Assembly: GCF_003952725.1 (NCBI RefSeq)
Contig: NZ_CP032509.1
Location: 372,001-436,000, forward strand
Origin: Georhizobium profundi
GTDB taxonomy: Bacteria > Pseudomonadota > Alphaproteobacteria > Rhizobiales > Rhizobiaceae
Length of the DNA stretch: 64,000 nt
Reading direction: 5' to 3'
Shown here in pieces: positions 37,015 to 45,906 of this stretch. The translations under genes and the position numbers were made by a program. The notes below the pieces were generated by a model. That model searched no databases and had not been told where the DNA came from. It saw only the letters and a list, made by a program, of their open reading frames with translations. Every line of letters begins with the position of its first letter. The stretch's first letter is position 1.

Positions 37015-38073
37015 TCAGCCGAGCGCCTCCAGTAACGCTTCCGTGACCGCCTGCGTATTGGCCTGTCCGCCCATGTCCGGCGTGAACGGTCCCGACGCGC
37101 TGATCGTCTCGATCGCCGCCATCAGCTTGTCCGCTGCGGCCTTTTCGCCCAGATGCTCGAGCATCATCGCGCCCGTCCAGAACGCACCGATCGGGTTCGC
37201 GATGCCCTTGCCCATGATGTCGAAGGCCGAACCGTGGATCGGTTCGAACATGGACGGGCTCTTGGCCGACGGATCGATGTTGCCGGTCGCCCCATTACCG
37301 AGACTACCCGTCAGTGCCGAAGCAAGATCGGACAGGATGTCGGCATGGAGGTTCGTGGCGAGGATCGTATCGAAATTGCCGGGCTTCGTCACCATCATGG
37401 CGGCCATGGCGTCGACGAGTTTCCAGTCGACGTCGAGCTCTGGAAATTCCTTCAGAACATCGCGGCAGACTTCGTCCCACAGCACCATGCCGTGACGCTG
37501 CGCGTTCGACTTGGTCACCACAGTCAGCCGCTTGCGCGGCCGCGCCATCGCCGTTTCGCAGGCGAAGCGGCAGATGCGTTCGACACCAGCGCGGGTAAAG
37601 ATCGCGACATCCATCGCGACTTCGATCGGCAGTCCCGAATGGGCACGACCGCCGACGCCGGCATATTCGCCTTCGGAGTTTTCACGCACGATCACCCAGT
37701 CGATCTGCTCGCCGAGCTCCTTACGCAGCGGACCGACCGTGTCGCCGAGCAGCTTTGTCGGCCGCACATTGGCGTATTGGTCGAGTCCCTGGCAGATGGC
37801 GAGCCGCAATTCCCAAAGCGTGATGTGATCGGGAATGTTCGGGTCGCCAACGGCGCCGAAATAGATGGTGTCGAAGGCTTTCAGCTGTTCGACGCCATCC
37901 TTCGGCATCATCTCACCGGTGCGACGATAGTAGTCGGAGCCCCAGTCGAAGCGCGTGACCTCAACCGAAAACCCTTCGCTCTTCGCCAGCTTCTCGATGA
38001 CGGCGACACCGGCTTCGATGACCTCCGGCCCGACGCCGTCGCCGCCGATCGCTGCGATCTTATGCGTGCGCAT
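37015..38073 (-). CDS. tartrate dehydrogenase/decarboxylase family enzyme
   Basis: The 352-residue NAD-dependent beta-decarboxylating dehydrogenase matches tartrate dehydrogenase. It starts MRTHKIAAIGGDGVGPEVIEAG and has the metal and substrate segment WVIVRENSEGEYAGVGGRAHSG, the catalytic Lys near VVTKSNAQRHGM, and the C-terminal GSAFDIMGKGIANPIGAFW. It should oxidise or decarboxylate tartrate or related hydroxy acids. It is last in a leftward operon and overlaps the preceding gene by 14 bases. TarD lies in the same locus at 57734. Confidence 0.85.
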   Translation of the reverse strand: MRTHKIAAIGGDGVGPEVIEAGVAVIEKLAKSEGFSVEVTRFDWGSDYYRRTGEMMPKDGVEQLKAFDTIYFGAVGDPNIPDHITLWELRLAICQGLDQYANVRPTKLLGDTVGPLRKELGEQIDWVIVRENSEGEYAGVGGRAHSGLPIEVAMDVAIFTRAGVERICRFACETAMARPRKRLTVVTKSNAQRHGMVLWDEVCRDVLKEFPELDVDWKLVDAMAAMMVTKPGNFDTILATNLHADILSDLASALTGSLGNGATGNIDPSAKSPSMFEPIHGSAFDIMGKGIANPIGAFWTGAMMLEHLGEKAAADKLMAAIETISASGPFTPDMGGQANTQAVTEALLEALG

Positions 38074-39163
38074 GCGCCTCTCCCATGCCCTTCAAAATGC
38101 CGTCGATCATCTGGCGCTGGGTACCCGTGCCGCGAATATCCGGCGTGCGGGTGGCAGGATCGGACAGCGCCTGGTCGATGCCGGCTTTCATGATGCGCGA
38201 CATTTCGAGCGCCGAATCGATCTTGTGGTGGTGGCCCATCCAGTCGAACAGCATGCGTGTGGATTCGATCATCGCGAAAGGATTGGCGATCCCCTTGCCG
38301 GCGATGTCCGGCGCGGAGCCGTGGGTCGCCTGCGCCATCGCGATCGAGCCGCGACCGATGCAGAGGCCCGGCGCCATGCCGAGACCGCCGACGAGACCGG
38401 CCGCTTCGTCCGTCAGGATGTCACCGAACATATTGGTGGTGACGATCGTGTCGAAGCTTTGCGGATCGCGCACGAGGCGCATCGCCATCGTATCGACGAT
38501 CACCTCGTTCACCTCGACGTCGGGGAAGTCCTTCGCGACTTCGTAGCAGCTATCGACGAACATGCCGCAGCCGAGCTTGTAGACCGTGTTCTTGTGCACG
38601 AGCGTCAGCTTCTTGCGGCGGGAGCGGGCGATCTCGAAGGCCGCACGGGCAACCTTGGACGAACCCTCGACCGTGATGACGCGCACCGAGATGGTGACGT
38701 CATGCGTCGGGCGGAACTCGCCGGATCCCATCACGACGTTGCGGTCGGGCTGGAAGCCTTCGTTGTTCTCGCGCACGATCACCATGTCGATGTCGTCATG
38801 CAGGCAGCCGATGCCTGGGAAAGACCGTGTCGGGCGAACGTTTGCGAAGAGATCGAAACGCTTGCGCAGGATCGGATGCGGATTGATGGCTTCCGGCACC
38901 TTCGGATATTCGCGGTGACCGATCGGGCCGAGAATGAAGCCGTCGAGCTGGCCTAGCGTTTCCAGCGTGCCGTCCGGCATCGTGTGGCCGTGCGTATCGA
39001 GCGCACGACGGCCGATCGGCACGTCGATCCACTCGATCTGCATGCCGGAGGCGGCTGCGGCCGCCTTGGCGATCTCGACCGAAGCCGGCACCACTTCGTG
39101 GCCGATGTCGTCCCCTTCCAGGATACCGATGCGGAGGGATGACTTCTTCTGCACGTCACTCAT
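38060..39163 (-). CDS. isocitrate/isopropylmalate dehydrogenase family enzyme
   Basis: The 367-residue protein has the beta-decarboxylating dehydrogenase fold, with RIGILEGDDIGHEVVPASV, VIVRENNEGFQP, the Lys-bearing LTLVHKNTVYKLG and THGSAPDIAGKGIANPFAMI. It differs from the neighbouring tartrate dehydrogenase in the substrate loop (FANVRPTRSFPGIG), so its acid is probably different. Neither leucine nor TCA-cycle genes are adjacent, so it is unlikely to be the housekeeping leuB or icd. It overlaps the next gene by 14 bases and the MmgE/PrpD gene by four. Confidence 0.85.
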   Translation of the reverse strand: MSDVQKKSSLRIGILEGDDIGHEVVPASVEIAKAAAAASGMQIEWIDVPIGRRALDTHGHTMPDGTLETLGQLDGFILGPIGHREYPKVPEAINPHPILRKRFDLFANVRPTRSFPGIGCLHDDIDMVIVRENNEGFQPDRNVVMGSGEFRPTHDVTISVRVITVEGSSKVARAAFEIARSRRKKLTLVHKNTVYKLGCGMFVDSCYEVAKDFPDVEVNEVIVDTMAMRLVRDPQSFDTIVTTNMFGDILTDEAAGLVGGLGMAPGLCIGRGSIAMAQATHGSAPDIAGKGIANPFAMIESTRMLFDWMGHHHKIDSALEMSRIMKAGIDQALSDPATRTPDIRGTGTQRQMIDGILKGMGEAHAHA

Positions 39164-40560
39164 TCTGCTGCTGCCTTTGCTTCAGCCGAGCCGGGAACGC
39201 TGGCGCGTGCGACTTCGGCGGCATCCTTCAGCTCTTCCAGCTTCCAGGATGTCTCGAGGAGTTTCTTCGTTACGGCATCACCGACGACGAGCGCCGACTG
39301 AACCGTGAACTTGTGATCGATCTGCTGATCCGTGAGCGGCACTTCCATGGAGCCGATGGCACGTTCCACATGCTTGGACACGGTCGAGCCGTCTTCGAAT
39401 GTGACGAGGATGTCGACCGAGGCCTCGTGGCAGTTCTTGTCGGCGGTTGCCTTGGTCTTGTCACGCAGCGCGATGATTTCCGGGTCACGCACGAGTTCGT
39501 CCGTGAAGGCCGTCGGTGCGCCATCGCCCTTCAGCAGGGCTGCGGCGGCGGCGTGGTAGACCGAGAACTTGCCCTCCAGGCCCGTCTTTGGATCGGTCTT
39601 GCCGGTCAGTTCGAGCACCAGCGGGTGTGTCGTCAAAGCGACCGACTTGATCTGGCGGATCTTCTCGTCGCCAAGCTCTTCGCGCAGCTGCACGCAGCCG
39701 TCGATGGTCGGGTGGATGACGATGCCGCAGGCAAACGGCTTGTAGCTGTTCAGTGCCGATTCCCAGCGGGTGCCGAGGTCGTCGACGATCTCGGAATAAT
39801 CCTGCTTGTCGGACATGACGCTGGCGAAGCCGCGGGGCGCTTCGATAGCGCGCTCGGAGCTGTCGTAGTTGGCTTCGGCGAGGAGCGCCGCAAACATGCC
39901 GTTCTGGGCGGCGCGGCCGGGGTGGAAACTCTTGGTCATGGTGCCGAACATTTCGCGGAAGCCGGACGACTGCGTGGCTGCAAGACCGAATGCCCAGCGC
40001 ATCTGCTGCGCGTTGAGGCCAATGACCTTGCCGACCGCTGCCGCCGCACCGAAGACGCCGGCCGTGCCGGTGATGTGCCAGCCGCGATCATAGTGGTGCG
40101 GATAGACCGAGTTGCCGATGCGGCACTCGACTTCGACGCCGATGATGAGTGCAGTCAGAAGATCGTAGCCGGAGATTTCGCGGGTTTCGGCCAGCGCGAG
40201 AAGTGCCGAGGCGACGGGGCCGGCAGGGTGGATGATCGTCTTCAGGTGCGTGTCGTCATAGTCGAGCACGTGCGAGGTGATGCCGTTGACGAGCGCGGCA
40301 TGCAGCGCATCGAGCTTTTCCGTGCGGCCGATGACCGTCGAGGTCGCCTTGCCCGAGAAGGGTGCGATGGCAGCCAATGCGCGATCGGCCGTTTCGTGGC
40401 TGGCGCCGCCGACGGCGCAGCCTACCCAGTTGACGAAGGTGCGCAGGCCTTCGCGGCGCACTTCCGGCTGGATGTCGGATCCTTTGATGTTGACGACCCA
40501 ATCGGCAAGGATCTGGGTGACCTTCGGGGTGCCGGGAGCAGCTTCCTGATGCAGGCTCAT
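39160..40560 (-). CDS. MmgE/PrpD family protein (copy A)
   Basis: The 466-residue protein belongs to the MmgE/PrpD family, which includes 2-methylcitrate dehydratase, cis-aconitate decarboxylase and iminodisuccinate epimerase. The conserved acidic motif reads LDYDDTHLKTIIHPAGPVASALLALAE near residue 100. VECRIGNSVYPHHYDRGWHITGTAG follows. The substrate is probably a di- or tricarboxylic acid. It overlaps the isopropylmalate-dehydrogenase-like gene by ATGA and has GGAGAA upstream of its start. Its closest sister here by eye is the copy at 54572. Confidence 0.87.
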   Translation of the reverse strand: MSLHQEAAPGTPKVTQILADWVVNIKGSDIQPEVRREGLRTFVNWVGCAVGGASHETADRALAAIAPFSGKATSTVIGRTEKLDALHAALVNGITSHVLDYDDTHLKTIIHPAGPVASALLALAETREISGYDLLTALIIGVEVECRIGNSVYPHHYDRGWHITGTAGVFGAAAAVGKVIGLNAQQMRWAFGLAATQSSGFREMFGTMTKSFHPGRAAQNGMFAALLAEANYDSSERAIEAPRGFASVMSDKQDYSEIVDDLGTRWESALNSYKPFACGIVIHPTIDGCVQLREELGDEKIRQIKSVALTTHPLVLELTGKTDPKTGLEGKFSVYHAAAAALLKGDGAPTAFTDELVRDPEIIALRDKTKATADKNCHEASVDILVTFEDGSTVSKHVERAIGSMEVPLTDQQIDHKFTVQSALVVGDAVTKKLLETSWKLEELKDAAEVARASVPGSAEAKAAAE

Positions 40561-40635
40561 TGTTGTTTTCTCCTAAGCTTTGTTCTTATGCGCTTCCGGG
40601 CGGCGAACCTGCGTCCACTTCGCCGAATGCGCTGG

Positions 40636-41427
40636 TTAGAGCAGACCGCGGGCGATGCCGCCGTCGACATTGATCGTTTGCCCGGTGACGTAGCTGGCGC
40701 GCGGGCTCGCAAGCCAAACGACCATCGTTGCCACTTCCTCGGCCGTCGCAAAGCGACCCAGCGGAATGTCCTTGGAAAAGTCCTTGAGAACCTCTTCGCG
40801 CGAGCGACCCTCGTCGGCCGACATCTTGTCGGCGCGCTTGGTCCAGAGCGGCGTCAGCGTGCGACCGGGTGCAACGCAGTTCACGCGGATCTTGCGATCG
40901 GCGAGTTCGGCGGCGAGCGTCTTCGTCAGACCGAGCAGGCCGGCCTTGTGGACGTTGGAAACGATCTGATGCTGGTACGGCATCTTGGAGGCCGCAGCGC
41001 CGAGCGTCACGATCGCCGGGTTCTCGCCCTTCTCCAGAATTGGCAGCAGCGCACGGATGGCGCGCACCGTGGAGAGAATGTTGAAGGTGTAGTTGCCGAG
41101 CCAATCCTCGTCGGTGAGATCCTCGAAGGATGACCGGATGGAGCCGCCGACGGCGGTGACCAGCACGTCCAGCGCGCCCCAGCGCTCGGTGACCGAAGCG
41201 GCCAGTTCGTCGCCAGAACCGGTCTGCGTGACATCGCAGACAAGCGTTGCCGGCTTCAAGCCGACGGCGCCCTCGATGGCCGCTGCGGATGCGGCGAGGT
41301 TGTCGGCGCTGCGCGATGCGATGACGACATCCGCGCCCTCGCCCACCATCAAGGATGCAGACGCCTGGCCAATACCATAGCTGCCGCCGACGATGAGCGT
41401 GCGACGCCCATTATACTGAAGGTCCAA
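40636..41427 (-). CDS. SDR family protein lacking the catalytic Ser and Tyr (copy A)
   Basis: The 263-residue short-chain dehydrogenase-like protein has the cofactor motif VGGSYGIG at residues 13-20 and the end KIRVNCVAPG. Where family members have N-[IV]-S-S the protein has TLGA, and where they have Y-x-x-x-K it has S157-N-V-H-K161. Only the Lys is kept, so classical hydride transfer is doubtful. The enzyme may be a lyase, epimerase or binding protein. It overlaps the AbrB-family gene by 17 bases. Confidence 0.85.
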   Translation of the reverse strand: MDLQYNGRRTLIVGGSYGIGQASASLMVGEGADVVIASRSADNLAASAAAIEGAVGLKPATLVCDVTQTGSGDELAASVTERWGALDVLVTAVGGSIRSSFEDLTDEDWLGNYTFNILSTVRAIRALLPILEKGENPAIVTLGAAASKMPYQHQIVSNVHKAGLLGLTKTLAAELADRKIRVNCVAPGRTLTPLWTKRADKMSADEGRSREEVLKDFSKDIPLGRFATAEEVATMVVWLASPRASYVTGQTINVDGGIARGLL

Positions 41428-42538
41428 CGGTCCCTCCCTTCAATTTGAGATACAGCTTGAACACGAGGAGCACGGTCGACGACACGACGGCGATCCTCAA
41501 AACATGGAATGCGGTGACGACCTCGGCCTCCAGGTGCATCACTTGCGCCGTCAGAACCATTTCGGTCACGGCGGCAGGAGCGAGCGACAGGAAGCTTGTC
41601 GTGAAGGGCAGGTCGGTCGTCAGCGTCAGGACGAGCGCTCCAAACGCGGCGCAGCCGATCATGAAGATCGAAACCAGCACCGCAGCGAAGGTGACGCGCG
41701 GCAGTGCTGCCAGAAGGTCGCGCTTGAACTGGCAGCCGAGCCAGGTGCCGAGCATGATCTGCGCGATGACGATCAGGGTCGGCGGAATGGTGACTGTATA
41801 AAGACCGAGCACGCCGATGATGATGCCCATCAGGATCGGCCCGACGAGCCACGGGTTCGGCAGTGGCGTGGGCTTCAGCAGCCGCGCCATCAGATAACCG
41901 AGGAGCAGAGACAGGCCGACCAGCAGCCAGTTGGACCCTGCCGAGGCGGCATCGGGCGCGGTGCCGTGCTCGCCGAAGATCACGACGAGGAACGGCACGA
42001 TGGCGACGACGCCGGACACGCGCAACGCGTGGACCACGGCGACCGAGCCTGCCGCCCCGCCATATTCCTTGGCGACCGTTGCCATGTCGGCCACGCCGCC
42101 GGCTGCTGTCGCGAAGAAGGCGGTGACGTTGTCGACCTTGGCGAGCGGCTTGAACAGAAACGCCGCCGCCATGGTGAAGGCGATGACATAAAGCGTGCCG
42201 GCGATCATGGCCGGCAGCAGGCCTGCCATGGTGGCAAGCACCGCAGGCGTGAAACGCATGCCGACGGCGACGCCGATCGCCACCTGCCCCAGTTCACGGC
42301 CCATCGGCACGAGGGCCGATTCAAAGCCCATGATCGAGAAGGCGGCGAGCGCGAAAAACGGCCCCAGCATGAAGGGCAGGGGCATGTTGACGACGTCCGC
42401 CAGAAACCCGGCGGCCGTCGCTATTGCATAGGTCAGGACGAGCAGACCCCACCAGCGCGGCTGGCGATAACGCTTGACCCCACCGGGCTTGCCGCCCGGT
42501 GTGGAACGCGCCGCCACGTCTTTGCTGGCATCGAGCAC
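41411..42538 (-). CDS. AbrB family inner membrane transporter (copy A)
   Basis: The 375-residue protein has a cytoplasmic basic tail and about nine hydrophobic segments. It contains two copies of the AbrB membrane repeat (Pfam PF05145), with motifs such as PLPFMLGPFF, AGGVADMATVAKEYGG and LAPAAVTEMVLTAQV. The family is named from E. coli AbrB/AidB-linked protein and its function is not established. Location between two organic-acid enzymes suggests transport or export of such acids. It is not related to the DNA-binding AbrB of Bacillus. A second copy is at 56694. Confidence 0.8.
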   Translation of the reverse strand: MLDASKDVAARSTPGGKPGGVKRYRQPRWWGLLVLTYAIATAAGFLADVVNMPLPFMLGPFFALAAFSIMGFESALVPMGRELGQVAIGVAVGMRFTPAVLATMAGLLPAMIAGTLYVIAFTMAAAFLFKPLAKVDNVTAFFATAAGGVADMATVAKEYGGAAGSVAVVHALRVSGVVAIVPFLVVIFGEHGTAPDAASAGSNWLLVGLSLLLGYLMARLLKPTPLPNPWLVGPILMGIIIGVLGLYTVTIPPTLIVIAQIMLGTWLGCQFKRDLLAALPRVTFAAVLVSIFMIGCAAFGALVLTLTTDLPFTTSFLSLAPAAVTEMVLTAQVMHLEAEVVTAFHVLRIAVVSSTVLLVFKLYLKLKGGTVGPSV

Positions 42539-42569
42539 GGGATGCTTCCTGTCCGTTCGAGTGGCAGCG

Positions 42570-43994
42570 TCAGTTGCTGACGAGCGCCATCAGTCCGCGG
42601 ATATCGGACAGCTTTTCGAACTCGGCGACGACGCCGACGACTTCCTTCGCCTTGCCCTGATCCCAGCGTGCGAACTCGGCGCATTCGAGGAACTTGGCGG
42701 CGACTTCGTCGTAGCTCATCGGGTTGGCCGGGCTGCCCTTGCCGAAATCGGCGAGACCCGAAATCGTGCGGCCATCCTTCAGCTTGATGTCGATATAGGT
42801 CGTCATCAGGTGGTAGCCGGCGGCTTCGGCGCGATCGTCGACCACGAAATTGACCTTCTCGATCATCGCCTTGACGTCGTCACGCAACACGACTTCGTCG
42901 GTGAACTCGTTCAAGCCGGCGCGGCCTTCGAGCAGCAGGATCGCCATGCAGAATTCCATGGAGAACTTGGCCTGCAGCTCGTTTTGCGGACGGTGATGGA
43001 TGAGCGCGTTCGGCATGTTGTGATTGGTGCCGATGCGGACATGCTCGACGTCCGCCGCCTTGATGCCGTGCTCCTTGATGAGGCGCAGCATCTCGGTCAT
43101 GCCCGGATGGGTAAGCGAGCCCGACGGATGGGGCTTGATCGACACGCCGGGGCTGTCGAAGGTCCATGGGTTGCCGAGCTTGCCGGAAATCGCATTGTGA
43201 TCGTAGCCGCCGCCTGCAGCGGAGAAGAAGCCGCGCGGTGCTTCGAGAATCGTCGGCGCAGCGGTCCAGCCATAGGAGGCGAACTGCGCGGCGACGATGC
43301 CGCTTTCGGACGAACGGCCAGCGTGGAACGGCTTGGTCATCGTGCCGAAGTTTTCGCGAAGGCCGGCAGACTGGCTGCCTGCCATCGACAGCGCACGCAG
43401 GAGCTGGTCGAGATTGAGGCCCATCAGGCGGCCGGCGGCCGAAGCAGATGCATAGGTGCCGCAGGTGGCCGTCGCATGGAAGCCGGTCTGATAGTGGCGA
43501 GGATTGATCGCTTCGGCGATCTTGCACTCGACTTCGACACCGATGTGATAGGCGAGCATGACGTCTGCACCCGTCGAGCCGAGCGTCTCGCCCATGGCAA
43601 GCGCGGACGGGAGGGCGGGAGCGGTCGGGTGCGTCAACAGACCGTAGACGCGGTCCTTGGCGACGGCGAGCTGCGTGTCGTCGTAGTCATCGGCATGGAT
43701 GCCGACGCCATTGGCGAATGCAGCAAACCGTGGCGCGACCTTGCGGTTGGAACCGATGACGGTTGCCGAGCCGCTTCCGGCACCGAGATCGTCGAGATGC
43801 TGGCGGACATATTCGCCCGACTTCGCAACCGAACCGGAGAGCGCCAGACCGAGACCGTCGAGAATGGATTTCTTGCCGTTTTCGATGACAACGGCAGGAA
43901 GATCGGCCAGCTTCGCGTTCTTGACGAATTCGGCGACTTCGAGTGTGAGCGACGCGCTCTCGATCGGGGCGGTCTTTGCGGCTGCTGCAGTCAT
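42570..43994 (-). CDS. MmgE/PrpD family protein (copy B)
   Basis: The 474-residue protein has the family motif DDYDDTQLAVAKDRVYGLLTHPTAP near residue 95. It shares with the copy at 59058 the block SPGVSIKPHPSGSLTHPGM and the later LLLEGRAGLNEFTDEVV, so these two form one subfamily. It is the first gene of a six-gene leftward operon, whose start region carries a TTGTCAACAA site at 44101. The exact reaction is unknown. Confidence 0.87.
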   Translation of the reverse strand: MTAAAAKTAPIESASLTLEVAEFVKNAKLADLPAVVIENGKKSILDGLGLALSGSVAKSGEYVRQHLDDLGAGSGSATVIGSNRKVAPRFAAFANGVGIHADDYDDTQLAVAKDRVYGLLTHPTAPALPSALAMGETLGSTGADVMLAYHIGVEVECKIAEAINPRHYQTGFHATATCGTYASASAAGRLMGLNLDQLLRALSMAGSQSAGLRENFGTMTKPFHAGRSSESGIVAAQFASYGWTAAPTILEAPRGFFSAAGGGYDHNAISGKLGNPWTFDSPGVSIKPHPSGSLTHPGMTEMLRLIKEHGIKAADVEHVRIGTNHNMPNALIHHRPQNELQAKFSMEFCMAILLLEGRAGLNEFTDEVVLRDDVKAMIEKVNFVVDDRAEAAGYHLMTTYIDIKLKDGRTISGLADFGKGSPANPMSYDEVAAKFLECAEFARWDQGKAKEVVGVVAEFEKLSDIRGLMALVSN

Positions 43995-44099
43995 CTTCAG
44001 ATGTCCTCCCTAGCAATTTCCTGGATGAACCGGGAGCTCGCGACGGTGCCGCCCGAGCCCCATCTGGTCTCGGGCGGCAACAAACGTGAGTTTCTGTCG

Positions 44100-44111
44100 A
44101 TTGTCAACAAC
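44100..44111. promoter_or_regulatory. operator-like palindrome upstream of MmgE/PrpD copy B
   Basis: ATTGTCAACAAC contains the inverted arms TTGT and ACAA. It lies 106 bases upstream of the copy B start. Its TGTCAACAA also appears, on the other strand, at the two TctC promoters. It is a candidate site for the GntR regulator encoded at 36229. Confidence 0.55.
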
Positions 44112-44247
44112 TTGACGCGGGTTCCCTGCCGATGGCGGTATCCATTCCGCCGGAGCACCTGCATTACCCTACAATCTTGGGGTAGAAAGTCGTTGTCGTG
44201 CTGATGTTGCGACGCGTCAAAGCGATATTGCAGCGCAATCTGAAATA

Positions 44248-44279
44248 TTGTTGACAGTCGACTAATGGGGCCATAGCTT
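44248..44279 (+). promoter_or_regulatory. promoter with overlapping operator before the first tctC
   Basis: TTGTTGACAG (44248-44257) contains the -35 hexamer TTGACA at 44251-44256. A 17-base spacer leads to TAGCTT at 44274-44279. The same arrangement, including GGGGCC before the -10, recurs at 51386-51418, so the transporter genes are likely controlled alike, with a repressor blocking the -35. Confidence 0.6.
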
Positions 44280-44357
44280 CTCGAACGGCTTTGGGAGGAT
44301 GACCATAAGGCCCGGGCCCCTGAAGGCAAAGAGCTGGAACAGCTCAGGAGGACAACA

Positions 44358-45359
44358 ATGAATTCCAAGTTTTCTCGTCGTAACGTTCTGAAAGTCGCCG
44401 GTGGCGGCGTGGCGATGGCTGCTCTCGGCATGCCGTCGATCCTGCGCGCCCAGGGCAGCTTTCCAGATCGCCCCATCAACATCGTCGTGCCGTTCGATAC
44501 GGGCGGCTACAACGACCGTCTCGCACGCGCGTTCGCGCCCTTCCTGCAGGAAGCGCTTGGCCAGCCGCTGACGATCATCAACCGCGGCGGCGCTGGTGCA
44601 CTGCTCGGCCACACCTTCTTCCTGCAGCAGCCGGACGATGGCTACACGATCCTGTGCACCTCGGCTGCCCCTTATCTTCCGCTGAACATCCTGACGCAGA
44701 ATGCGCAGTTCGCGCTCGACGACTTCTACATGGTCAACCTGCCTTCGCAGGACTACACGCTTCTGGCGTGCAGCTCGGATTCCGACATTCAGACTATCGA
44801 CGACGTGATTTCGCGCCTCAAGGAAGACCCGACCAGCCTGTCGGTCGGCCTCCAGCCAGCCTCTGCAGATCTCGTCAACTTCAGCATCCTTTGCGAAGCG
44901 AACGACATCGACATGGCAGCCACGCGTATGGTCACCTATGATGGCGGCGGCCCTGCGCGTAACGCCGTTGCCGGTGGAGTCGTCGATATTGGCCTTGTCG
45001 GCGGTGAAGGCTTCCTCCCGCTCGCAGAGCAGATCCGTCCGCTCCTGACATTCGACAGCCGCCAGCGCGACAATTGGGAAGGCGCGATCGTCACCGACGT
45101 GCTCGGCGCCGAAGCTGATTTCGTGGTCGGCTCGCAGCGTGGCTGGGGCCTGCACGGCTCGATGCAGGAATCCAATCCGGAAGTTTTCCAGATCCTCGTC
45201 CAGGCGATCGAGACGGCTTCCAAGAATCCGGCAGCAATCGAAGCCCTCACGACCCAGCAGCTTGCAACCGACTGGTACGGACCGGAGGAGTCCAACCAGA
45301 TGCTCGCACGCACCTCTGCGGTCATGGAGCAGTATATCGACCTGCTCCAGGGTCAGTAA
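44358..45359 (+). CDS. tripartite tricarboxylate transporter substrate-binding protein (TctC, set 1)
   Basis: The 333-residue periplasmic protein has a Tat-type signal, SRRNVLKVAGG then a hydrophobic stretch, cut near ILRAQG. The mature chain starts FPDRPINIVVPFDTGGYNDRLARAFAPFL, the TctC/Bug-family opening. GAGALLGHTFFLQQPDDGYTILC follows. It captures an organic acid anion for TctAB. AGGAGG lies before its start, and it leads tctCBA. Confidence 0.92.
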   Translation: MNSKFSRRNVLKVAGGGVAMAALGMPSILRAQGSFPDRPINIVVPFDTGGYNDRLARAFAPFLQEALGQPLTIINRGGAGALLGHTFFLQQPDDGYTILCTSAAPYLPLNILTQNAQFALDDFYMVNLPSQDYTLLACSSDSDIQTIDDVISRLKEDPTSLSVGLQPASADLVNFSILCEANDIDMAATRMVTYDGGGPARNAVAGGVVDIGLVGGEGFLPLAEQIRPLLTFDSRQRDNWEGAIVTDVLGAEADFVVGSQRGWGLHGSMQESNPEVFQILVQAIETASKNPAAIEALTTQQLATDWYGPEESNQMLARTSAVMEQYIDLLQGQ

Positions 45360-45378
45360 TCATCTGCAACTTCATCGA

Positions 45379-45404
45379 GAGCCGTCCGCATCTGCGGACG
45401 GCTC
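45379..45404 (+). other. intercistronic hairpin between tctC and tctB (set 1)
   Basis: GAGCCGTCCGCA and TGCGGACGGCTC (45379-45390 with 45393-45404) form a long stem. There is no T run. The hairpin could stabilise the 3' end of the highly expressed tctC part of the message. Confidence 0.6.
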
Positions 45405-45428
45405 AGTCGTATCAGAGAGAGGATTCCG

Positions 45429-45896
45429 ATGAGCACCAAACCGGGACGGAGGATCGTGTGGGGCCACCTGCTGCTCTTGACCGTCATAGTTGGCGTGGTG
45501 ATTGCCTATCTGCTTGACGCCCGCGGCGTATCCACGCGCGTCAATAACCTGCTGCTCGTGCAGCCAGCCGCCATTCTCGCACTCATCCTGGCAGCTCTGG
45601 TGCTGCCCGGCATCTTCCCCCAAAGGGGTTCTCCGGACGAGGACGAACTACCGAAGGAAACAACGGGCGATCTCCTGCGCGTGTTCGCGCTGATCGGTGC
45701 CTTGGCCTTTCTGGCATTCTCGCTCGAAACCATCGGCTTCGACATCGCGACGTTCATCTTCATGGTGGTCGCTTTGGCCATCTGCGGCGAACGACGTATC
45801 TGGGTGAACCTCCTGTTCAGCGCGGTCTTCACCGTTTTCCTGATCTATGGATACGGCACGATCACGCCATTCCCGTTCCCGCTGACCATCCTGTGA
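45429..45896 (+). CDS. tripartite tricarboxylate transporter small membrane subunit TctB (set 1)
   Basis: The 155-residue protein has four hydrophobic segments (about residues 12-30, 45-62, 84-115 and 125-145). The arrangement and its position between tctC and tctA identify TctB, whose sequence is poorly conserved in general. It ends ten bases before tctA. Confidence 0.87.
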   Translation: MSTKPGRRIVWGHLLLLTVIVGVVIAYLLDARGVSTRVNNLLLVQPAAILALILAALVLPGIFPQRGSPDEDELPKETTGDLLRVFALIGALAFLAFSLETIGFDIATFIFMVVALAICGERRIWVNLLFSAVFTVFLIYGYGTITPFPFPLTIL

Positions 45897-45906
45897 GTAT
45901 GGCGCC

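Larger units (their letters stand above)
43995..44357. other. divergent regulatory region between the leftward operon and tctCBA
   Basis: The 363-base spacer separates two divergent operons. It holds two operator-like sites (44101-44110 and 44248-44257) that share TGTCAACAA on one strand, and a candidate promoter for the rightward transporter. AGGAGG lies ahead of the transporter start. No protein or RNA gene is evident. Confidence 0.6.
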